Made by a program: the position numbers and the translations under genes. From Mya arenaria (lineage: Eukaryota; Mollusca; Bivalvia; Myida; Myidae): a DNA stretch of 64,000 nt. The notes beneath the pieces were generated by a model. It ran no database searches. It was not told the DNA's origin and worked only from the letters and a program-made list of their open reading frames with translations. The stretch lies in NCBI RefSeq assembly GCF_026914265.1, contig NC_069134.1, forward strand, positions 9,107,758-9,171,757, in the 5' to 3' direction. Numbering within the stretch: position 1 is the stretch's first letter; the number at the start of each line of letters is the position of its first letter. Below are positions 1-11,935 of the stretch, one piece after another.

Positions 1-528
1 CAAATTGCCATAGTTACATGCACATAAACATGTCAAGAACGTACAGCGAAACATCTGCTCTGCGTTCTGATGTTGACAATTTAATATGTTCTTCTTCAGA
101 CCAGACATTAAGGAACGTTTAACTCAATTGGTGAGCGCTAATTATAAGTTGTGGCACATTCCGTGTGTGTTGTCATCTCCTGGAGGCTAATTCGGTGTTC
201 GGAAATGTTGTTCTTAATTGGTCAAGAGAATTGACTCGGTTTCTCATTCATCATTTTCTCAGAAATAATGGCTTTGCAATTGAAACCATAGGATGGATGT
301 CAGCAATTACATGAATTCGTTTGGATGTTCATAATATGGCCGGATCATGCTGAAATACTGAAGCATATTTTAATATTGTCTTATCAATAATAACTATTGC
401 AAATCAAAGTTAAATTTTATGTTAATACTTATTAATAATAATCAACGAAAATCATAGATAAAGTACAACAGCTATAATATATATGTATATAAACCTCTTA
501 GTAACATATATTATTTTTTTCTTTTCAG
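1..528. other. Upstream non-coding DNA
   Basis: No coding exon is visible here. The stretch ends in a pyrimidine-rich splice acceptor (cttttcag, AG at 527-528) directly before the exon carrying the gene at 536. It therefore probably contains an intron and possibly an upstream 5' UTR exon of that gene. Confidence 0.5.
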
Positions 529-535
529 CTGAACA

Positions 536-2560
536 ATGATTGGCTACTGCAGACTGATCGGGATCTTACTTCCATTGGTATATGGTTGTGTCTTTCCGGA
601 CCATTTCCAAGGTCAGACATGGTATACAAACGTTAAAACGTCAACCAGAACAATGGTTTATTTTGTAGATGACATTATGGAATATAACGATGAAAATACT
701 GAAGTCGGCTACGTTAGCAAAGTATATACGTACAAATGTGCGCAGAACATTGGTATTAAAAAATTCATTGTAGAACGTTATAAACAATTTACATGCATTT
801 CACTGATTGCGAAAAGTTCGTCAGTTATGGAAGTATCAATGTCTCACCACGCGGATACACTAAACTCTTCATTGTGCGATTCGAATAACATTATAAAAAG
901 CCCATGGTTATGGATTTCTTTGGAACTTATGAGAAAAGAGTTTTCCGTCTGTCCATTCTCGGGTGGATACAATATGAAGATTAAAGATAAAGGAGGTATT
1001 GATCACGCCTGCAATTTCATCGACCTCCCGATGCGCTTCGAGAGCGAGTGTTTGAGAGGGGAAGGAATGACGTTTGACTTACGGACAGAGCATTGCATAG
1101 GTGCTCTACCAATGCGTAAGACACAGAACGTAATGTGTGTGAGTCACTGGCGAGAAGATGGAGACGTGGTCACAGTTTTACGCGACACTGACACAGACAC
1201 CGTCTGGTGTCTTCGTATCCCCGCGAGGAATTCATTTACGGGAAAAACAATTATGCTTCTCTTCACTGATGTTGCCTGCAAAGTGGCTGCCGATGTCAAT
1301 TACTTTACTCTAGAATTACAGATGGTACCGCAAAATACACTCTGTACAGACGAGCACGCAAATTGCAACATACTTCCATGCACATCCCATTTCGAGTCTC
1401 AGTGCTTGCGAACATGCTCAATGTGTGACCCTAACACGTATCCGACAGCGTGTGATTTCCCAAAAAGGTTTAGAGGGAAATGGTTTCTTAACGATAATTT
1501 TGGTGTTTCTGATGTAAATATAACGACGTCTAAGATGCGTGTTGAAAGAATTGGAAATTTTAATTGTATATCTTTCCATGATTCACCACCTCGGAAATCT
1601 AAGCAATTCACAACGTTGTCATTCTTCAGCAACGGATGCAGGCCTCGATATACCTGCATCAGGTTCAAAACCCTGAACTCCAACGTGCTAGGTCTTGGTA
1701 TAAGTCAAAGTCGTGTGTGGCCTCTCCCAAATGGACATAGACAAGTTGGTGCGTCGGTGTGCGAGCTTAGTAATTTTAAAGAGGACCATGCACCGATAAG
1801 GGACACATTTAGAACGAACTCAGATATATTCAAGCCCATTGTCTCGTTGGTGAATAACATTAATTCAATGCAGTGTCCATTTCACAATAGTTTTGTGTTT
1901 AACGCAACTTTAAATAATGGGACAGTTTGCAATGGAGCATTTTTTAAACGTTGCAACGAGTCGTCTCATTTACTGTTTATCTTTCACAAATGCCCATACG
2001 AATATTTGTCAGTGGAATATGTGTGTCTTGGTAGCATTCAAAGCAAATACTGGGAAACAATAACATTAATACAAAACCAAAATGACGTTAAAGACACGCG
2101 TTGCATCGTTACGTCTGAAATCGAACCAGGACATATTCTTGTTCTACCAGCAGGGGAATGTGATCAATTTTCATGGGCGCACGTCAATGCAGGAATACGC
2201 AAGCCTTCACTGGATTTAGTAGTGACCCCTGAAAACAAAAACTGTCGGTTTCCGGAGGAGACTCCGGTTGTATTTGGACGAAGTACAACAATGTCTACAG
2301 TACCGAAACCTCAACATGACGCATGGAAAGGGATACATGCCGAAGTTAAACTCTCGAAATATCTAGAAAATCAAACACATAAGCACCGACACCAAAATAC
2401 TATGCTTTCTTCAACAGAAGCGTATGATGATCGCAGAATTGAACTTTCAACTGAAAATGTGCTTAGTTCTGTGTTTTCGCAATCAAGTTCACAACAGATC
2501 GTGAATTACTTTAATATGCTGTATTATGTATCTACTTTGTACTATATGGCCATGCTTTAA
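536..2560 (+). CDS. Secreted cysteine-rich protein with repeated C-x-F-P/G-x-W modules (DUF7042-7045 type), probably GPI-anchored
   Basis: One open coding exon gives 674 residues. Residues 1-17 form a signal peptide that runs straight into a C-V-F-P module (Cys18) with a G-x-x-W ending. A second cysteine-rich segment starts near Cys159, a second C-D-F-P...G-K-W module near Cys306, and a C-P-F segment near Cys447. This order (C-x-F-P modules followed by a cysteine-rich tail) resembles the invertebrate extracellular proteins assigned to DUF7042-DUF7045, whose function is unknown. The C terminus ends in a hydrophobic stretch without a charged cytoplasmic tail, which suggests a GPI-attachment signal. 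The ATG lies seven bases after a good splice acceptor at 527-528, so the 5' UTR is probably spliced. AATAAA lies at 2613. The family assignment comes from remembered motifs. Confidence 0.8.
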   Translation: MIGYCRLIGILLPLVYGCVFPDHFQGQTWYTNVKTSTRTMVYFVDDIMEYNDENTEVGYVSKVYTYKCAQNIGIKKFIVERYKQFTCISLIAKSSSVMEVSMSHHADTLNSSLCDSNNIIKSPWLWISLELMRKEFSVCPFSGGYNMKIKDKGGIDHACNFIDLPMRFESECLRGEGMTFDLRTEHCIGALPMRKTQNVMCVSHWREDGDVVTVLRDTDTDTVWCLRIPARNSFTGKTIMLLFTDVACKVAADVNYFTLELQMVPQNTLCTDEHANCNILPCTSHFESQCLRTCSMCDPNTYPTACDFPKRFRGKWFLNDNFGVSDVNITTSKMRVERIGNFNCISFHDSPPRKSKQFTTLSFFSNGCRPRYTCIRFKTLNSNVLGLGISQSRVWPLPNGHRQVGASVCELSNFKEDHAPIRDTFRTNSDIFKPIVSLVNNINSMQCPFHNSFVFNATLNNGTVCNGAFFKRCNESSHLLFIFHKCPYEYLSVEYVCLGSIQSKYWETITLIQNQNDVKDTRCIVTSEIEPGHILVLPAGECDQFSWAHVNAGIRKPSLDLVVTPENKNCRFPEETPVVFGRSTTMSTVPKPQHDAWKGIHAEVKLSKYLENQTHKHRHQNTMLSSTEAYDDRRIELSTENVLSSVFSQSSSQQIVNYFNMLYYVSTLYYMAML

Positions 2561-2930
2561 TTTCATTGCATATCTGGTTTCTTTTGATATCTGTTTAATT
2601 ATTTTTTGGTAGAATAAAGATATTTTTAGACGCACCTGTTTCAAATGATTGCACCTAATGTTGTTGTTCAGATCAAACCGAGACTGCTGTGACCTGTTTT
2701 ATACCATCACCGACGGATCTCGCTTTCAAAAGTAATACATCAAAACTGTATCAATTTTATTATATATTAGGAAAAATTCATTCCAGACAGTCGCTATCCC
2801 TATATTAACAATTTAATAATATATTATTTTAGCATTCCTAAACAACATATCTCAGAAAAATAGAAAAATGCAGAACTTCCTCAAAACTTCTTTTTTAGGT
2901 AGTTGCATTCAGTTCTTCACCCAATCCAGC
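2561..2930. other. 3' flank and intergenic spacer
   Basis: The interval holds a polyadenylation signal AATAAA at 2613-2618 for the plus-strand gene. After that comes AT-rich sequence with no recognisable gene before the convergent minus-strand gene ending at 2931. Confidence 0.5.
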
Positions 2931-4290
2931 TTATGAACACATAGAAAAAATAGATTCGTCTATGTATTGTTTAGATACATTACTTTGAGCAGACACGCAC
3001 GCTAGTTCACGGTTTTGTACATACGGTGGACAAGGAAGCGAACCACACTGTGCTTCAACCAAATAGAGAATATTTTGATTATCGTCCGTTCCTCCATGTT
3101 GGAGAAATTCTGGGTTGCCATCTACACATATGTGATTATATCCATCGCTTCCAGACGTAAACGTTCCAGCCATTAGAAAGCCACTGTATTCAAGTGTCCA
3201 TCCAATGTAGCAATTGTTTCTTGCCGGAATCATCAAATTTAAAGCGAAGTGAGTTTTGCAGACGGCGCACGGTATATCTTGGTTATTTACGTTGTTGGGA
3301 AAGTATTTAGTTGCTTCGTTAAGATCGATTTCAGCTCCATAGATACGGCCACCAAACGGTGCTACTGCGTCATCGTATCGACCCCACGTGGGCTCATTCG
3401 GAAGACACTGTTCGTTTGTACCTCCTCCATAAGCATTGTATTTTTTCCCAGCAGTGAAACCTATGACAATTTTGTAATACTTTTGTTAATAGTTATTATT
3501 CAAAAGTGCATAATAACAATAATTATATGTACAGCATGTTACGATATTTAAATTATTCATGAAATTATTCCAGACTTACATAATTTCTATGTCATCCTTA
3601 CAGGGTGTTTAACTGATAACTGGGTAAACAAATGTATGCCGTAACGGTATATATACTTATAATACAATGTTTTATAAACTGTTTAATGATTAAAACAAGC
3701 ATGTTCCATTAAATTGCTGTGGTACAAACACGACTTATTTGGTTGGATTAAATGTCCATTTGACACTACCACACCCGAAATGTGACTTTATTTACCGTGG
3801 TATACAAGTTCAGTGTTTGCCGGACATGAGCTTCTTCCCCATCTGATATACAGCGATCCATGAGTACCTTGAAGAAGTGAGCAAATAATAGGCAAAAGAA
3901 ATATGCTTAGCTGTTTTATTGTTAAATGTATTATGATGATGTTAGAGCAGTTATTTAATTATGAGAAAGTTGCTCTTCTTATTTTTATATCAGCTACATT
4001 CTCGCATGCGTATGGATTCATCACTAAGGCTATGAACATTCCGCATTTATATTTGATCTTAACAAAATTAAATTTAGTAAGAAAAACTCTTACTTTGCTG
4101 TGATTGTTCGAGTATCTGTACTTTGGAAACAAGCTTGTCTTGTTCTGACTGCATTAATACGATTGTAGACTGTAGGTTGACAATTTGTGACGGCAGAATG
4201 GAGCAAAAGTCGTTTAGTGTCAACATCTGCTTTCTCACATTTAGCACCAATTACAAACAGTAAACATATGATTCCAATTATACTTTCCAT
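2931..4290 (-). pseudogene. Short-chain collagen C4-like gene, three exons, two apparent frameshifts
   Basis: Exons on the minus strand are 4290-4094 (signal peptide then coiled coil), 3867-3796 (R-W-G-R-S-S-C-P module) and 3460-2931 (C-terminal domain). Exon 3 reads well through P-T-W-G-R-Y, I-P-C-A-V-C, M-I-P-A-R, Y-S-G-F-L-M-A-G, L-Q-H-G-G and S-L-P-C-P-P-Y-V, the hallmarks shared with the other copies in this window. Two departures are visible. In exon 1 the segment after L-L-L-H-S is about 11 nt shorter than in the copy at 26474, so the coiled coil continues in another frame. Near the end of exon 3 one base is missing relative to paralogues, which replaces the usual V-V-C-S-K end with an 18-20 residue tail. 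It could be a decayed gene or could contain assembly errors. The family is secreted; its molecular role is not established. Confidence 0.75.
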
Positions 4291-5815
4291 GTTGTACATT
4301 ACAAAGTAATGTCGCTAATACTAACTAGTATCGTTTTCGATTACTTCACAATTATGAACTTATCTCTGAGAAACATCAGCTGCGAGGCCATTTACAACTG
4401 CAAAGTCTTTGAGATTCAATTTAAAACTTGATATACAGACAGATCTTATGTCCCAAAACAACACAGGAACTTTTAACTCTGGATGTTTTTCATGCCCATA
4501 CGATATTGCTGCGAACTGTTTTAAAGCATTATTTTCATAAAGGAAATTATTGAAAAAAAAAATGATTGTATTCACAATAGAAACCCTGTCAGATCACCAC
4601 GATAGAACAAAGCTCATGACCCTTTTCTGTATTCTTAAAGTTATTGCTATTTGTCTAATTACTATCCTCTATCAAAATGCAAGGGGAATAAACGAGTACT
4701 TCATTCGGCGGGGATGTTGCAGTTTGTGACTGCTCTTTTACCCAAATGTATCAATGATTACAAAATCAAAAATATAATCTTCACCAGTATCAACTTGAGG
4801 AAAAAAATAATTAACATAGAAACTGATAAAGAAATTGCATATATTCAACGACCGGATACAAATATCTCATGCAAACACATTAATTATTAAATGTTGGGGA
4901 ATGCCAATGTCTTTATTGATCACCCCTCGTATTTTTACAAAATATGTAAGAAAATGTAAAAAAATAATATTTTTAGTTTTGATTCTAAACCTCTGGGCTC
5001 TGAATTTCCTTATTATGAGCAACACGTATCCCATCGACATTCGAGAAAATTTGTAAAAAATATATGGTATTTATATATTGGTATGGGAATTAAAAGTGTT
5101 TTTTTATTCAACTTCACAGCAGTAAAAACATTACATCAGGTGTTTAAGTTATGTCTAGAAAATCGGAATATTGTCTCGATGTAACAGACCCGAGAAAATA
5201 TGAGTATGAAATGGCACACGCAATGCTAGGCTCAAACATTGTACCTCGTTACAAGCCATGCAGTCTCAACATATTGATGGAAATGAAATGTGATCCTATT
5301 TACCTTGGTGTTCTTTATTCGCTCTATAACATATGGACACCGAATCAAGCCGGTTTAGTTGTTTCTTATGTGTGGTCTTCGATTCCAGCATATATTTCAC
5401 GGCTGAGTGTGCTTACAACAAAAGGATGTACGTAAGGATTAGCGGAAAATCGGCACACACAAAACATTCAAATAAACAGCCGATGAAAAGTATGTCACAT
5501 TGACTTGAAATTATATGCAATAGCAATGAATATTTTTCTTCGATTTTCCATCACTTTTTCGAGGAAATTTATACCAGCACTAAATCACAATGTCAGAATG
5601 TATGTACGCTATCTAATTTAACCGAAAGTTTTATATGAAATGTAAAACTGTATAACCATGATTCAAACGCCATAACATGCCTACGTTTATCTGTAGAAAA
5701 AATGAAGTATTTCAAATATTTATGCTACCTAGGACACACTGTCATTGTGCACATACAAACTTAAAACCATTTTAATGCATTCAGTGTCAGCCATAGGTAA
5801 AACATAACGTTTGGC
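4291..5815. other. Gene-poor AT-rich spacer
   Basis: No gene is supportable. Open frames such as 5151-5435 (94 codons) have no recognised motif and no clear splice context. A weak resemblance to a C4-like first exon near 4630-4720 (a hydrophobic run, then N-K-R-V-L-H-S) is too short and broken to call. Confidence 0.4.
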
Positions 5816-8800
5816 ATGGCTATGTGGAGATTTCTGACAGTAAGTACTGAAAATATAAATGTATTAACTAATCTATGTATTGTATGCGCTGCCATGTCAA
5901 TTATAATGAATATACGCGTATGCAAGATGCAATTTACTATATTTATTTTACAGATAATTGCGGCGTGGTGCGTTGACTATTCTCGTAAGTTACAAGCATT
6001 GACATGTTAATAATGCACTATTAAAGCCTTGCTGAAATCGTTTGTACGTTTAGATTGTTTTGTTTAAATAACTAGTAACACTATTTAGACTTTAAATCTC
6101 ATTTTTCCAAAGCCAATATGCTAGAAATATATTCAGTTAATTTATCCTTTTCAAAAGCTTGTCAATCAAATTGTTGTAAAAAGACGTACAAGTACACCAG
6201 AAACCAATTGTGTTTGACTATAATTTAGAATACACTTAAATAATGAAATGCCAGAGTTTAATCCACAGATGAATAACATGATATTGCAGAGTCAAGCTCA
6301 TTCATATTCGGGATACCTCAGACGCACTCTCCTTCAGTCGATTACATTAAAGTGTATGTATCAGCAAAACAGTCCTGTCAGGTATACATAAATGCTCCCG
6401 GAATATCTTTTACCAGAAACTTTACTTTGAATGCTGCAACCACGTCATCCGTTCAAATACCATCGACAACGATAATTACAAATGATGGGATTTCTAGAAA
6501 ATCCATTTTTGTTGAAAGTTCTGAGGACGTTGAAGTACGAGTTATGATACGCCAAAAAGACACCTCCGACGGTTTCCTTGCGCTACCAATAACAACAACC
6601 TCATCTGAGTTCTACATTGCGTCATATGTTCCTACCGATTCATCTAGCCAGTTCCTAATATCTGCACCCTATGATGGGACATCAGTATCTATCACTTTAA
6701 AGATGACATCAGGAGTCATTGTGTACGACGGAAGTACATACAGAAATGGTGATACAATCACAATTGCACTTAATAGGTTTGATGCATTTTTCTTGCACCA
6801 TTCATACGATCTGACCGGCACACATGTTTCAAGTTTAAAACCAATCTCTGTTGTATCAGGAAATAGGTGTTCAGATGTGCCATATCGTTCGACTGCCTGT
6901 GATTACTTGATAGAACAAATGCCTGCCGTTAGCAGTTGGAAAAACGAGTACTTCACCGCAAATTTGAAAACACGACGCAACAATAGAATTCGTATCATAT
7001 CTGCAACGGATTCGAATACCGTTCATATCACTGGTGTTTCGACACAAACATTGAATAAGGGAGAGTTATATGAACATGTTGACCAACACGATATCGTTAC
7101 TAGAATAGTTGGTTCGAAACCCGTACTGGTAATACAGTATTCAGAAAGTTCAGCTGTTGATGGCGCCTTAGGTGATCCAGCAATGATCCTTGTTCCTGAA
7201 TTAAACTCTCGAAATAACGAAATGTACTTTGAAACGCCTTTAGGTTTTTCAAACTATGTTTCTATTACTATAAGAACTGCAAATGCTAGTAGGCTTAAGC
7301 TTGATGGAATTTGGATAGACAGAACAGACGAGAAAAGAATAACATCTAGCGATGAGGTATTTTTCTTTTATAAACATTTTTTTGGATACAAAGACATGTA
7401 CGTTGTATTTCACTGTATTGTTTTGAAATAGTCTACCTTAAAACGTGTACATTCTTTATAATGTTGAATCCATGGTCTACGTAAACATGCCTTCTAGACT
7501 GTATATAATATATATTGTTTATTTTACATAAACGTTTTGTTCTCGGTTTGTTAGGAAATAAGTATTATACGCGTGCAAGTCAACAATGGCAAGCATCACC
7601 TTCGGCACGAGGAAACCAATGTCAGATTTGCAGCTATATTATATGGTTTCGCAGAAGATGAGTCCTACGGGTTTCCGCTCTCATGGAGTACACGCAACGG
7701 TAAGCGCTTATTAGTTAGTATCTTGAAATAGTCTGTATTCCAGCTGGACACTTGCAGTCCGATAGTGTCATTCGAAAAACAATCCACTAACACAATATCA
7801 AACATTTGAATACACATATATTCAATAAGTCTATATATAAGACATTTTGTTACCTAAACATACAGTTAGCGAATGTATTGTTTTTAACAATGATGATATG
7901 ATTTTTATCTGCAGTTGTGACTAGTGTACGCTTGGTTAATGGATCGTCGCCAAATGCGGGCATTGCACAAGTCGAGTTCGGTACTGGTGTTTGGTATTCC
8001 ATTTGTTTGCATTGTGCTGTCGGACAGGTTGCACATGCTTTCTGTCAAACTCTCGGCTACGACAAATATCTTTTGTCGTAAGTCAACATTTATCTCCTCA
8101 TAAACACTTTTAATGATGCCTGTTTATGGTGTAAGTATATTTTTGTTTATAAACGTTAGCAATCATGTGAGAACCAGATTAGCTCCAAATTTCCATTGAC
8201 AGTGCGTAGGCGATACTCCATACATTTATAATTGATATATAAGCGGTATCTTTGTGGACAGCGTATATAATATTAATTATTTGTATGTTTGGCTTTGGCC
8301 TTTGATCATTGTTTCAATAAACAAGATCGCAGTAAGATGTGGCTGCTTTGCTTGTCCCTGTATAGTTCCCATTACATCTTCTATCCATAGGTCTAGACTA
8401 AGTTCCTCATCTGGCTCCAGCTCTATGCTATCTTTGGATGGATTGTCGTGTGCTGCAGATCTATTAAACACTTGCACTATTGAAATAACAAGTGTCTATT
8501 CATCAAGTTGTCATGACGGAGTTGCTGTCCTTGACTGTGGTAAGATCCTTAAACTGCATGTGTAACCAGCGTGTAATAATAGAGGGGAGATGTAAAACAC
8601 CAATCGTGAGAATACAAACAGACAGTAAAAATGTCGGTGATACGGTTATGCTCACTGATATTGTCAATTTATTTTCAAAACGTTAAATTGTATGTGAAAT
8701 CACATTGCACCCCTGTGCATGTTACTGTACAGGATATCAATGACAAGCCGTATATTTCATTTAAAGTACATTTAAAATAGATCTCGAGAATTCCCCGTAT

Positions 8801-10725
8801 AATTCATTATAAGATAAATGATGCCTTAAATATTAAATTTAGTTAGAATTTTCAAGGCATACAGTGACATTAAGCAGATATCTTATTTCTTCAAAGTTTA
8901 TCTTTACAGGGTTTTGTCATAAGAATTGTACGCTTGAAATAAGTTCATAGTATCTATATATTTAAACTGATTTTGATTATTGCAAAGACTTGTTATAAAA
9001 AATAATATTTCAGCCCCATCCCTTGAGGAGATTGTGACATCGACGTGCTCTGCTAACAATATTCTTGTAGAAGTCGATATGGAAAAGCTTCAGTACAGGT
9101 GAGTTTTTCATATGAATAGTTGAACTACGTATTCCGTCATGACTTTGGATGGTGGCCATGAAGTGAGCCGAGAGGATTGTGTATGTCGTTATGAGTTATG
9201 TATCATGTTCGTATAGGGGTGAGATTTGAGCCACTATCTTCGAAGTCTATCTTAACGTTCATTTTAGATATTCAGGTTTGCAAACGCGAGGAATTGTTTT
9301 AATATATATTACTGGTCTATTCTCTTCAGATATCCAGGTTCAATCGCCACTGACTTGTACTTTGGAAACGGCCCATGTACGGGAATGTTAATTGGAAACG
9401 TTCTTGAATTCAATTACACGATAAATGACTGTTCTACAACCACTAGCGTGAGTCAAGTAGACATTGCTCTTATTACATTTATGGTATTCCGTTGTTAAGC
9501 TCAACAATTTCATTTGTTTTGATCAAACAACACGTGGTATGTGAAAACCCTTACATATTTTTTTCAGATGACAGACTCCGAAATAATGCATTCTAATCAA
9601 CTCGTGTATGCCTACCATGACCCAAAGTATGCTTTCATCATAAGAAATATCAACTGGACTCTTGATGTCAACTGTCACATTGCCAGAAACTTGTCCCTGG
9701 ATTCGCATTTGACTTACAACCAATCAACAAGCGGAATTCAACAATTAAATGCAACAGCAAGCTACACATTTAGAACTGAATTTTTCAGAGACCCGAATTT
9801 TCTCCAGGTAACAATCATGGATTATCGAATAGCATGAATGCTGATTGACAGACTACACGGTGTTACATTTATAGAAGAAAGTATTGCATTTAAAATTATG
9901 GTTAGGTAAAACAATGATTAGAACATCAATCACTTCGTTGGCACGATGTTACTCGAGAGTGTGGTCATGTGGGGAAAATCCATTTGTCAAACTTGGTGAC
10001 CAAAAACTTTGAATCGAACCCTGGCCGCGTCGATGAGAGCCGTGTGCGATAACCACTGCGCCAACCAGACAGCCACGGTTGTCCCACTATTTCGTCTAAA
10101 TGATATATATCTGCCCTTGTTTTTACAGCAAATTTCTGGGGAACCGCTGAATGTGCCAATCGGATCAAACGTGTTCGTGAAGACGTTCATTCAGAATGTT
10201 GATTGGACTGTTGAAATGAGACTCGACGCATGTTATACCTCCACAGGGGATACAACGCAGTCGAAATATTATCTGATAACGAATGGGTATTATATTTTTT
10301 AATTGAAAATGAAGCGTCACCGACGATATTTAACAAGTCTGTGCAAAATACGTATATAATTGTTTTTGTTATTTAAAGACCTGCTTCTAAAATGCGAGTT
10401 TATTGATTGTTTTAACGATGCATATCTTCGTCTGTAAAGATTTGTACCAAACGCAAATGAACCATATCTACATGTTCGTGTATGTGCTTTTCATAATATA
10501 CATAAACAATGATTAAGTATGGTCATAATTATATTTTTCAGTTGTGCGGTTGACGTAAACACCCATCTGCTCTCTCAAACAGATCACGAGACAAAGTTTG
10601 TGTTTCAAGTATTTGAAACAGTTGGCAATAGCTATGCCATGAACGTCAAGTGTGACATTATTGTCTGTGATTCCACAAACCCAACATCGGCTCGGCGATG
10701 TGAATCTAAACCGCTTTGTACATAG
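5816..10725 (+). CDS. Secreted IgGFc-binding / SRCR / zona pellucida domain protein, 11 exons
   Basis: Exons are 5816-5839, 5954-5984, 6290-7356, 7555-7699, 7915-8077, 8391-8539, 9014-9098, 9330-9447, 9568-9807, 10129-10286 and 10542-10725. All junctions are GT-AG and keep one frame, giving 787 residues. Residues 1 to about 18 form a signal peptide split across exons 1 and 2. Residues ~20-422 match the IgGFc-binding N-terminal region, with a F-I-F-G-I-P start and an ending that reads L-Y-G-F-A-E-D-E-S-Y-G-F-P. Residues ~424-526 form an SRCR domain (V-R-L-V-N-G start, A-F-C-Q-T-L-G-Y, C-H-D-G-V-A-V-L-D-C). Residues ~530-770 form a cysteine-rich ZP-type module with several N-x-S/T sites. No transmembrane helix follows the ZP region, so the product should be secreted or polymer-forming. 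Each domain type occurs in mucosal, egg-coat or immune recognition proteins; the ligand is unknown. The exon 6 acceptor (8389-8390) was chosen because it keeps frame and removes stop-prone upstream sequence. Confidence 0.85.
9935..10085 (-). repeat. Degenerate tRNA-derived SINE in intron 9 of the IgGFc/SRCR/ZP gene
   Basis: On the minus strand this segment carries a B-box-like GGTTCGATTC and the body seen in the SINE copies at 45526 and 53104 (a lead-in to 'cacgatgttactcgagagtg' on the plus strand). It is worn and lies 40-190 bases upstream of the exon 10 acceptor. Confidence 0.55.
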
Positions 10726-11218
10726 CATATTTTACAATCACATATCTGCTTGCTGCAAATGGATTTATTGCGGGTGTATTTAAAATACATTTTCCATTTC
10801 GTATTGTAAAATATATGCGCCAAAATGTGTTATTACATTCAAGTGGATTTATTATTTCATTTAAATTATAATACAATATCGCCCTATCGTTGTCGAGTAT
10901 CAGTTTGTAAGTTTCTCGTTATTGAAGTGCAAACTTCCAGCTTCCAACGTCGATGATTGGTAACCATAATTGTGACCATAATTGATAACCAACTTAACAT
11001 TTTTTCCTGTGCATAATAGATTTTGTTATATGGTGTCTGGAAACATAGGTCTGACTAAATCCCACATTATTTGAACACCTGTCAGGGACTCCCTATAGTA
11101 AATGTCCTAATTTTTTTAGTTTTCGCAACACATTTTCAATAATATAAAGGTCTGGGCTCTCAGCGTTCAGCAGGCAGGTCTGGGTTCTCAGCGTTCAGCA
11201 GGCCAGTCAAGAGTTGTA
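10726..11218. other. Intergenic DNA with a short local duplication
   Basis: No gene is seen. A ~28-bp unit beginning 'aggtctggg' and including 'ctcagcgttcagcaggc' is present twice in tandem at about 11149-11205. Confidence 0.45.
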
Positions 11219-11393
11219 CAGTCAAACCGCGGTGGCTCGATCTCGCTTGACTCAAATTCCTCGTTTCCTCGAACTAGATGTGAATGACCGAATTCTTTAA
11301 ACTGAAGGTAAACAATCCCGTTTGGCTCGAATTTTCCGAGGCTCGATGTATTTTCGCCGGTCCCTGTGAGTTCGAGCCAAAGGGGTTCGACTG
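11219..11393. mobile_element. TA-flanked MITE (Tc1/mariner-pogo-like ends)
   Basis: The two ends are inverted: CAGTCAAACC-type on the left and GGTTCGACTG on the right, with the similarity extending about 20-25 bp at each end. They are flanked by TA dinucleotides at 11217-11218 and 11394-11395. There is no coding capacity in 175 bp. The ends and the TA duplication are typical of non-autonomous mariner/pogo elements; the exact family is not known. Confidence 0.65.
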
Positions 11394-11569
11394 TATTTTG
11401 TTCTAAGATTTCCATTAAGTCGTTTTGAAAATACTTGAACAGTTAACTACCATTTTTATTTTTATAAATGTCCTTGTTTCCATAAATAGATGTGAAGGGC
11501 CCGACCCCATTAAAACAAATCCCATAACTGACCCTTATAAGTAACTTCCGTTCGGGTTTGTCACACTGG

Positions 11570-11935
11570 CCAGTACGTTTGTATAGAATTTCAGTTTTGA
11601 CAAGTGAGTGTATTACACCATAGGTGGCAGTATCAGTCAGAGACAGTTATAAATATCCATCTATATACTCTTAGTTTCCTTAGAAAAGTTTACTAAAATA
11701 CTGTATGGTCATATCTTTAAAATCTTAAATGATCCGAAATAGGTGACTTTATTGATATTTGAATATTCGAAGCTTGGTCACAAACTTTACGAACATCCTC
11801 GTATATTAAAGCTCACCATCTCTGACCGATACTGCCAACAATGCAGTATACCAGTTAAAGAATGAAAACTACAGGAATTGAAATATAAAACCCTGTGAAG
11901 AAGCCCCTGGTAAGGGCACAAACGTACTAACACCT
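11570..11935. repeat. Probable MITE with imperfect inverted ends
   Basis: The motif AGTACGTTTGT near 11573 recurs inverted near 11920. A second inverted pair (GGCAGTATCAGTCAGAGA near 11625 and its complement near 11815-11835) is nested inside. The interval can fold back on itself and has no coding potential. The boundaries are approximate. Confidence 0.4.

Noticed and set aside
4625-4790. Another relic C4-like first exon (hydrophobic run then N-K-R-V-L-H-S)
   Set aside because: The match is only a few residues, in two frames, and no exon 2 or 3 follows on the plus strand.
5151-5435. 94-codon open frame as a gene
   Set aside because: No motif, no signal peptide and no splice or promoter context; similar frames arise by chance at this length.
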